This document shows positions 14,297 to 19,831 of a DNA stretch of 30,599 bases, one piece after another. The notes beneath the pieces are model-generated. The model was given only the letters and a program-made list of their open reading frames with translations. It ran no database searches and was not told the origin of the DNA. The stretch is from an uncultured bacterium (GTDB taxonomy: Bacteria; Actinomycetota; Coriobacteriia; Coriobacteriales; Coriobacteriaceae), in NCBI GenBank assembly GCA_905216145.1, contig CAJMST010000023.1, positions 1 to 30,599 on the forward strand, read 5' to 3'. Position 1 is the stretch's first letter, and each line of letters begins with the position of its first letter. The position numbers and the translations under genes were made by a program.

Positions 14297-15583
14297 ATGT
14301 CGGTCGATATAGCCACGTATGTTCACGATCTTGCCGTTGCCGCCAAGGCAGCGTCGGCCTCGCTTGCCACGGCGAGCAACGAGCAGCGTCAGGAGGCCGT
14401 GCGCGCCATGGCCGCAGCACTGCGCAACGGTGTCGACTCCATCGTCGCCGCCAACGAGCTCGATATGTCCGCCGCGCGCGATGCGGGTACCTCGGCCGGA
14501 CTGCTCGATCGCCTGCTGCTGACGCCCGAGCGCGTCGAGGGCATGGCCGCCGGCCTGGAAAAGCTCGCCGAGCTGCCCGATCCCGTGGGCCGCGTGCTCG
14601 ACCACCGCGTGCTTGCAAGCGGCGTGGACCTGACCCGTGTGAGTGTTCCGCTGGGCCTGGTCGCTATGGTCTACGAGGCGCGCCCCAACGTGACGGCCGA
14701 CGCCGCAGGCATCTGCATCCGTACCGGCAACGCCTGCATTCTGCGCGGCGGCTCGCTGGCCTATCACTCGTGTGCCATGATCGCCGAGCTGCTGGCCGAT
14801 GCGCTCGAGGCCAAGGGCTTCCCGCGCGAGGCCGTGTCGATGATCGAGTCCACCGACCGCGAGGCCACTGGCGAGCTCATGAAGCTCCGCGGCATTGTCG
14901 ACGTACTCATTCCGCGCGGCGGTGCAGGCCTGATCCAGCGCTGCGTGCGCGAGTCGCTTGTGCCGGTGATCGAGACGGGCACGGGCAACTGCCACATCTA
15001 CGTGCATGAGTCCGCCGACTTTGATAAGGCGCTCAACATTATCGTTAATGCCAAGACCCAGCGCGTGGGCGTGTGCAATGCCGCCGAGTCGCTGCTGGTC
15101 GACCGCGCTGTGGCCGATGCGTTTTTGCCCGCGGTCGTGGCCGTGCTGCATGACCACGGCGTGCTCATTCACGGCGACGAGGCAACCTGCGCCGCATGCG
15201 CCGATGCCGGGCTTGCCGAGGGTGATGACTACGTCGCCGCGACTGAGGAGGACTGGGGTCGCGAGTACCTGGCGCTCGAGATGAGCGTGAAGGTCGTGGC
15301 AAGCGAGGACGAGGCCATCGCACACATCAACCGCTACGGCACGATGCACTCCGAGGCCATCGTTGCCGAGGACACGGATGCTTGCGAGCGCTTCCTGGAT
15401 GCGGTCGATGCCTCGGCCGTGTACGCCAACGCCAGCACGCGCTTCACCGACGGCGGCGAGTTTGGCCTGGGCGCCGAGATCGGCATCTCGACCCAAAAGC
15501 TCCACGCTCGCGGCCCCTTCGCCGCCGAGGCCCTCACCACTTACAAATACAAGCTCCGAGGCACCGGCCAGGTCCGCCCCTAA
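14297..15583 (+). CDS. proA: Gamma-glutamyl phosphate reductase
   Basis: The 428-residue NADPH-dependent enzyme reduces gamma-glutamyl phosphate to glutamate semialdehyde, the second step of proline synthesis. The aldehyde-dehydrogenase-like fold is shown by RVSVPLGLVAMVYEARPNVT, LRGGSLAYHSC and the catalytic cysteine motif ETGTGNCHIYVH (Cys232). The C-terminal EFGLGAEIGISTQKLHARGPF is diagnostic of ProA. A strong ribosome site (GGAG then AAAGGG, 14281-14290) precedes ATG 14297. The gene starts 112 nt from the divergent peptidase start, so the two share a promoter region. It ends at the convergent hairpin copy E. Confidence 0.97.
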   Translation: MSVDIATYVHDLAVAAKAASASLATASNEQRQEAVRAMAAALRNGVDSIVAANELDMSAARDAGTSAGLLDRLLLTPERVEGMAAGLEKLAELPDPVGRVLDHRVLASGVDLTRVSVPLGLVAMVYEARPNVTADAAGICIRTGNACILRGGSLAYHSCAMIAELLADALEAKGFPREAVSMIESTDREATGELMKLRGIVDVLIPRGGAGLIQRCVRESLVPVIETGTGNCHIYVHESADFDKALNIIVNAKTQRVGVCNAAESLLVDRAVADAFLPAVVAVLHDHGVLIHGDEATCAACADAGLAEGDDYVAATEEDWGREYLALEMSVKVVASEDEAIAHINRYGTMHSEAIVAEDTDACERFLDAVDASAVYANASTRFTDGGEFGLGAEIGISTQKLHARGPFAAEALTTYKYKLRGTGQVRP

Positions 15584-15601
15584 CGCCCGCGCAAACAAAA
15601 A

Positions 15602-15638
15602 CCACCACAAAGGTGCCTGTCCCCTTTGTGGTGGTTTT
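15602..15638. terminator. Dispersed terminator hairpin, copy E (bidirectional)
   Basis: The arms at 15602-15613 and 15623-15634 pair perfectly, extended by AAA/TTT, with loop TGCCTGTCC. It sits 18 nt after the proA stop and 19 nt beyond the stop of the convergent HD-domain gene. T-runs follow on both strands, so it can end both transcripts. Confidence 0.88.
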
Positions 15639-15653
15639 AGGTGGCGTTGACGG

Positions 15654-16253
15654 TTAGGCCTGGAAGGTATCTCGGTCGGGGGCGAAGGACTGCATGGCCG
15701 CGATGGTGCGGTCAAAGAGCTCGGGGAGCTCCCAGCCGAGCATCTCGGCGCCCTTCGAAATCACGTCGCGCGAGCAGCCGGCGGCAAAGCGCTTGTCCTT
15801 GAACTTCTTCTTGAGCGACTTGGTCGTAAAGTCCATAACGCTCTTGCTCGGGCGCATGATGACTGCAGCGCCAATCAGGCCGGTGAGCTCATCGCAGGCA
15901 AACAGGATCTTTTCCATCTGCAGCTCGGGCTTGGGCAGCGAGGTGTTGAAGTCGGACGTGTGCGTCTGGATGGCGCGAATGAGCTCGGGAGACGCACCTT
16001 CGCCCTTAAGAATCTCGGCAGCATAGATGGTGTGGTTCATGGGGTCGTCCTCATGCTCCTCCCAATCCAGGTCGTGCAGCAGACCGACGATGCCCCAAAA
16101 CTCCTCGTTCTCGGGGTCGAACTCGCGCGCAAAGTAGCGCATAGTGCCCTCGACCGTCTCGCCATGGGTGATATGGAACGGGTCCTTGTTGTGCTCGTTG
16201 AGCAGTTCGAACGCGCGGTCGCGGGTGATTCCGGCGGTAAGCGGCTCTGCCAT
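15654..16253 (-). CDS. HD-domain phosphohydrolase
   Basis: This 199-residue protein has the metal-binding signature of HD-superfamily hydrolases. The residues are His30 in FHITHGETVEGTMRY, the doublet His60-Asp61 in GLLHDLDWEEH, further histidines (His74, His98), and Asp121 in FACDELTGL. Such small cytoplasmic HD proteins hydrolyse phosphate esters or nucleotides, and many have no known substrate. ATG 16253 has AAGGAG six bases upstream. It lies downstream of the CarD-like gene on the same strand but is separated from it by hairpin copy F, so it is probably transcribed independently. Fold assignment is firm; I do not claim a substrate. Confidence 0.88.
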   Translation of the reverse strand: MAEPLTAGITRDRAFELLNEHNKDPFHITHGETVEGTMRYFAREFDPENEEFWGIVGLLHDLDWEEHEDDPMNHTIYAAEILKGEGASPELIRAIQTHTSDFNTSLPKPELQMEKILFACDELTGLIGAAVIMRPSKSVMDFTTKSLKKKFKDKRFAAGCSRDVISKGAEMLGWELPELFDRTIAAMQSFAPDRDTFQA

Positions 16254-16311
16254 AGGAGACTCCTTGTGCTCGTGGGTATCGATAAGAATGAATACTACTA
16301 GAACAAGAAAA

Positions 16312-16348
16312 CCACCACAAAGGTGCCTGTCCCCTTTGTGGTGGTTTT
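16312..16348 (-). terminator. Dispersed terminator hairpin, copy F
   Basis: The arms at 16312-16323 and 16333-16344 pair perfectly with AAA/TTT extension and loop TGCCTGTCC on the plus strand. It is 16 nt beyond the stop of the minus-strand CarD-like gene and upstream of the HD-domain gene; TTTT follows the stem on the minus strand. Confidence 0.85.
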
Positions 16349-16360
16349 GGCGCGGTTGCG

Positions 16361-16846
16361 TTAGTTGAGGGCGGCTTGGGCTAGGCGGGCTTCGGCGGCC
16401 TCCTCGGTGACGCCCAAGGCCACAGCGAACTCCTCGATGGAGCGGCGCTTGGCTTCCTTGAGTACGCGCATGTAGTAGGAGCTGGGCTTTTTATCAGCTT
16501 CCTCGGCCTGGCGAATGCGGTACATCATGGTCTTTGCCACGCGGACCGTCTCGGGCGCGCCCAGCTTGAGCTGCTGCTTAAAGTGCGTCTCCTCAAGCGA
16601 GCTGTTGCGCTCGGTAAAGGTGTCGCACTCCAGCTCGTCATAGTGGCTCAGCAGGTGCTCGGCATCTTGCTGCGAGATGGCGGCGTGCAAACGGTCGGCC
16701 TGCGCCACGGGGTACATGAGGATCGTCTGCGCATGTCCCTGCTTGGTCTCGAGCAGCAGCATGGGCTGCGGCGTATCGTCCCTAAAACCGACGACGGTGC
16801 AGACTCCCTGGCCCGGATGAATGACGTGTTGACCGATTGAGAACAT
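16361..16846 (-). CDS. CarD-like transcriptional regulator
   Basis: The 161-residue protein begins with a CarD/TRCF RNA-polymerase-interacting domain (MFSIGQHVIHPGQGVCTVVGF, the beta-rich RID that contacts the beta subunit). A helical C-terminal domain follows (about 70-160, with YMRVLKEAKRRSIEEFAVALG). In mycobacteria CarD stabilises open promoter complexes, especially at rRNA promoters. This version is of ordinary length but its C-terminal part is divergent, so a specialised paralogue is possible. The start at 16846 has GGAGG four bases upstream. A short inverted repeat lies just before the ribosome site. It ends at hairpin copy F. Confidence 0.85.
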   Translation of the reverse strand: MFSIGQHVIHPGQGVCTVVGFRDDTPQPMLLLETKQGHAQTILMYPVAQADRLHAAISQQDAEHLLSHYDELECDTFTERNSSLEETHFKQQLKLGAPETVRVAKTMMYRIRQAEEADKKPSSYYMRVLKEAKRRSIEEFAVALGVTEEAAEARLAQAALN

Positions 16847-16859
16847 GCTACCTCCAACT

Positions 16860-16877
16860 TATACGAATTTACGTATG
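16860..16877. promoter_or_regulatory. Inverted repeat upstream of the CarD-like gene
   Basis: ATACG (16861-16865) and CGTAT (16872-16876) are separated by AATTTA, 15 nt upstream of the start codon. It could be an operator or part of the promoter. No confident -35/-10 pair was found for either this gene or argS in the gap 16847-17188, which holds no gene I can support. Confidence 0.3.
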
Positions 16878-17188
16878 ACTAGAATACCACGCTGACGTGC
16901 GCAAACCCTTACTTTATGCAGGAAAAGCACACAACTCCGATAGGTAAGAGTATTCGATAACAGACGCAGCTCATTCACACCTTTATGCATTTTCAACGCT
17001 TGCATAATCTGCAGGCAGACCGGCATCTTTGAGTGACTCCATACAAGCTGTAGTCAATTTTGTGCATATGCAATATCGATTGGCTTTACCCTGCGACAGT
17101 GCCCGTCGCTTGTGATAGAGTGCTACAAACTCTGGCTTTTGCCCTACGAGTGACCAAGAGCTCGGGGGCTTTAACACAAGGAGGATCT

Positions 17189-19042
17189 ATGCCCGAGAAG
17201 ATTGAAGAGCTGGTACGCGCTGCGCTTGCTGCGGCCCAGGAGGCCGGCGACCTTTCCGCATTTGAACTTGACGATTGCGCTATCGAGCGACCGGCTGACA
17301 CTTCTCATGGCGAGTGGACCTCTACCATGGCCCTGAAGTCCGCCAAGCTGGCCCACTGCGCCCCGCGCAAGATCGCCGAGGCCATCGTTGCCCATATGCC
17401 CGAGGACCCCGCGATCGAGAAGGTCGAGATCGCAGGCCCCGGCTTCATCAACTTCTACCTCTCCGTTGCCGTCAAGAATGCCATCTTTGGCGAGGCCCGC
17501 GAGAAGGGCATGGACTTCGCTAAGTCCAACGTCGGTGGTGGCCTGAAGACCCAGGTCGAGTTCGTTTCCGCTAACCCTGTCGGCCCCATGCACATCGGCC
17601 ACGGCCGCTGGGCCGCTCTGGGCGACTCGCTCTGCCGCGTCATGGACCACGCCGGTTACGACATCCAGCGTGAGTTCTACATCAACGACCACGGCTCTCA
17701 GATGAACACCTTCGGCAACTCCATCAGCACGCGCTATATGCAGCTTGCCGACATCATCGCCAAGCAGGGCGTGGATATCGACGAGGCTCACAAGCTTCTG
17801 ATCGCCGACCGCGACGCCTTTGTTGCCGACGAGGGCGACGAGCACCCCGAGACCCATCCGTATCAGGACAACTTTGCCGAGACTCTGGGCAAGGACTCCT
17901 ACGGCGGCGACTACATCATCGACGAGGCTGCCGAGTTCTGGCGCACCGACGGTGATAAGTGGGTCAACGCCGATCCGCAGGAGCGCATGGAGAGCTTCCG
18001 CGAGCGCGGCTACGTAAAGATGGTCGACAACATGCGCGACCTTTGCCACGCCGTTAACTGCGACTTCGATCGTTGGTTCTCCGAGCGCTCCCTGTACGTG
18101 AAGGATACCGAGGGCGAGACCGTCGGCACCTCCGCCGTCGACCGCGCTTTTGAGAAACTCGACAAGATGGGCTACCTCTACACCAAGGACGGCGCCCTGT
18201 GGTTCCGCTCCACCGACCTGGGCGATGACAAGGACCGCGTCCTGATCAAGTCCGACGGCGAGTACACCTACTTCGCCTCCGACGTTGCCTATCACTGGGA
18301 TAAGTTCCAGCGCGTCGACCACGTCATCGACATCTGGGGTGCCGACCACCACGGCTACATCGAGCGCGTCCGCTGCGTCTGCGACGCTCTTGGCTATCCC
18401 GGCAAGTTTGAGGTTCTGCTGGGCCAGCTCGTCAACCTGCTGCGCAACGGCAAGCCCGTCCGTATGTCCAAGCGTAAGGGCACCATGGTGACCCTTCAGG
18501 AGCTCGTCGACGAGGTCGGCTCCGATGCCGCTCGCTACACGCTCATTTCCAAGAGCTCTAACCAGATGGTCGACTTCGACATCGAGGCCGTTAAGAAGCG
18601 CGACAACTCCAACCCGGTGTACTACGTGCAGTACGCTCACGCCCGCGTGTGCTCCATCCTGCGCCGTGCCGCTGACGTTACGCCCGAGCAGGCTGACGAG
18701 ATGGGTATGAAGGCCGTCGCCGCCAAGGCCATCGGTGAGAACGTCGATTACTCGCTGCTGACCGACCCGACCGAGCTCGCTCTTTCGCGTAAGCTCAACG
18801 AGCTCACCGACCTGATTGCCAGCTGCGCTCGCGACCGCGCCCCGTTCCGTCTGACGCACTTTGCTGAGGAACTCGCCGGCGACTTCCACAGCTTCTACGC
18901 TGCCTGCCAGGTTCTGCCGAGCGAGGGCCGTCCCGTCGACCCCGAGCTTTCGCGTGCCCGTCTGGCCGCTTGCGATGCCGTTCGCGTGACGCTCGCCCTG
19001 GTGCTCACCCTCGTTGGCGTTTCTGCGCCCGAGCAGATGTAA
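17189..19042 (+). CDS. argS: Arginyl-tRNA synthetase
   Basis: The 617-residue class I synthetase charges tRNA-Arg. The N-terminal tRNA-binding Add1-type domain occupies about residues 1-110. The HIGH motif is in FVSANPVGPMHIGHGRWAALGDSL (135-138). The KMSKS-equivalent is MSKRKGT (from 426), the reduced form usual in ArgRS. The C-terminal third has the DALR anticodon-binding helices (VYYVQYAHARVCSILRRA and on). The frame is open to 17060, but AAGGAGG (17178-17184) directly before ATG 17189 and the family start support the shorter form. A strong intrinsic terminator follows. Confidence 0.97.
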   Translation: MPEKIEELVRAALAAAQEAGDLSAFELDDCAIERPADTSHGEWTSTMALKSAKLAHCAPRKIAEAIVAHMPEDPAIEKVEIAGPGFINFYLSVAVKNAIFGEAREKGMDFAKSNVGGGLKTQVEFVSANPVGPMHIGHGRWAALGDSLCRVMDHAGYDIQREFYINDHGSQMNTFGNSISTRYMQLADIIAKQGVDIDEAHKLLIADRDAFVADEGDEHPETHPYQDNFAETLGKDSYGGDYIIDEAAEFWRTDGDKWVNADPQERMESFRERGYVKMVDNMRDLCHAVNCDFDRWFSERSLYVKDTEGETVGTSAVDRAFEKLDKMGYLYTKDGALWFRSTDLGDDKDRVLIKSDGEYTYFASDVAYHWDKFQRVDHVIDIWGADHHGYIERVRCVCDALGYPGKFEVLLGQLVNLLRNGKPVRMSKRKGTMVTLQELVDEVGSDAARYTLISKSSNQMVDFDIEAVKKRDNSNPVYYVQYAHARVCSILRRAADVTPEQADEMGMKAVAAKAIGENVDYSLLTDPTELALSRKLNELTDLIASCARDRAPFRLTHFAEELAGDFHSFYAACQVLPSEGRPVDPELSRARLAACDAVRVTLALVLTLVGVSAPEQM

Positions 19043-19087
19043 TCTGCGAGTCATTTGACCGCGCAGGTTTGGTTTAACTGAGCCTTG

Positions 19088-19120
19088 AAAGCCCGATCTC
19101 CCACGGAGGTCGGGCTTTTT
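19088..19120 (+). terminator. argS terminator
   Basis: AAAGCCCGATCTCC and GGAGGTCGGGCTTT form a nearly continuous 14-bp stem (one T-G pair) with a 3-nt loop, ending in TTTTT. It lies 45 nt after the argS stop codon. Confidence 0.88.
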
Positions 19121-19164
19121 GCGTTTGGTTAGACTATTTGGTTTGCTGGGAAATGCTACCAAAT

Positions 19165-19320
19165 CGCAACTATACCGGTTTACGGGGCTGAATCGCCAAC
19201 TGGCGACCATGGTGCCAATAGCAAAATTAAACCCGCAGGTAGATGGCTTATTGTTTCTTGAAAATGCAGGGTATGGTTGGCTTGCAGCATTCTGGCCCCG
19301 TAATCCGGTGTAGTTTTGAA
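19165..19320. repeat. Fold-back element with 19-nt inverted ends
   Basis: CTATACCGGTTTACGGGGC (19170-19188) matches the reverse complement of 19295-19313 at 17 of 19 positions, and weaker similarity continues inward. The 106 nt between contain the first copy of a 52-nt direct repeat (19226-19277). There is no gene inside. It looks like a small non-autonomous repeat or its relic. Confidence 0.6.
19226..19277 (+). repeat. 52-nt direct repeat, copy 1
   Basis: It aligns without gaps to 19453-19504, with about 36 of 52 positions equal by eye. The best-kept parts are ATTAAA, CCGCAGGTAG, TGTTT and AGGGTATGGT. It lies within the fold-back element. Confidence 0.6.
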
Positions 19321-19452
19321 AATTGTCCCTTGGGGACGGAGGAAAATGGATCATTTTTGTCTCGCGGAGGGGTGGCGCGGACCCGTCCGCCGCGAATCGT
19401 GCCCATCTCCTACGTTTTGTCGCATACCCCGAACCGTGCCGTAAAGTTCGAT

Positions 19453-19504
19453 ATTAAAACCGCAGGTAGCGAACTCGCTGTTTTTGATTAAACAAGGGTA
19501 TGGT
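19453..19504 (+). repeat. 52-nt direct repeat, copy 2
   Basis: This is the second, diverged copy of the unit at 19226-19277, in the same orientation and 227 nt downstream. Between the two lies a GTCCC-TTGGGGAC segment (about 19324-19337) that again carries the GGGGAC box. The whole gap 19121-19830 contains no gene I can support. Confidence 0.6.
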
Positions 19505-19611
19505 CAGGGGTACGGGGGCAAGCGTAGTAGATAGGCGCGTTTCGTGGCACGGCGAATTCCGACGCCACGGATTTGCTCCCTAGTCGCTTCATTTCAAGGC
19601 GCCTTAGGGGA

Positions 19612-19657
19612 AGAGTGTCCCTTTTGACTAGTCGTTTAAGAACGTCCCCAATGACTA
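19612..19657. repeat. GTCCCC-box intergenic repeat, copy 2
   Basis: This 46-nt unit is 41/46 identical to positions 56-101, in the same orientation and about 19.5 kb away. It ends two bases before the -35 of the rho promoter, so it may influence that promoter. Confidence 0.75.
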
Positions 19658-19659
19658 AG

Positions 19660-19687
19660 TTGCAGGTGGCGGCGGTTGTGTTACACT
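19660..19687 (+). promoter_or_regulatory. rho promoter
   Basis: TTGCAG (19660-19665), a 16-nt spacer and TACACT (19682-19687) form the best promoter before rho. The resulting leader is about 138 nt. Confidence 0.5.
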
Positions 19688-19733
19688 AACGCTGCGTATA
19701 TGACGCAAATATCTCGATACAGATCAATGATGT

Positions 19734-19802
19734 CCGTCGGTATTTGACGGAGCTAGACTGTTTAGCCGCCCTGAAGGTTTATGCAGGGAGCATGTGATCA
19801 CA
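19734..19802 (+). promoter_or_regulatory. Structured rho leader
   Basis: Within the untranslated leader are hairpins CCGTC/GACGG (19734-19738, 19746-19750) and CCCTG/CAGGG (19769-19773, 19784-19788), then the 10-nt palindrome TGTGATCACA ending near 19802. rho is autoregulated by attenuation in its leader in other bacteria; whether this leader does so is inference. Confidence 0.35.
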
Positions 19803-19831
19803 GGGCTTGAAAAGAAAGTTGAGCAAACACT

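Noticed and set aside
1932..16344. CRISPR array made of the repeated hairpins
   Set aside because: The copies lie between different genes kilobases apart, with no regular spacers and no cas genes.
16983..17177. Short minus-strand open frame (64 codons) between the CarD-like gene and argS
   Set aside because: There is no ribosome site, the composition is atypical for coding DNA here, and it covers the argS promoter region.
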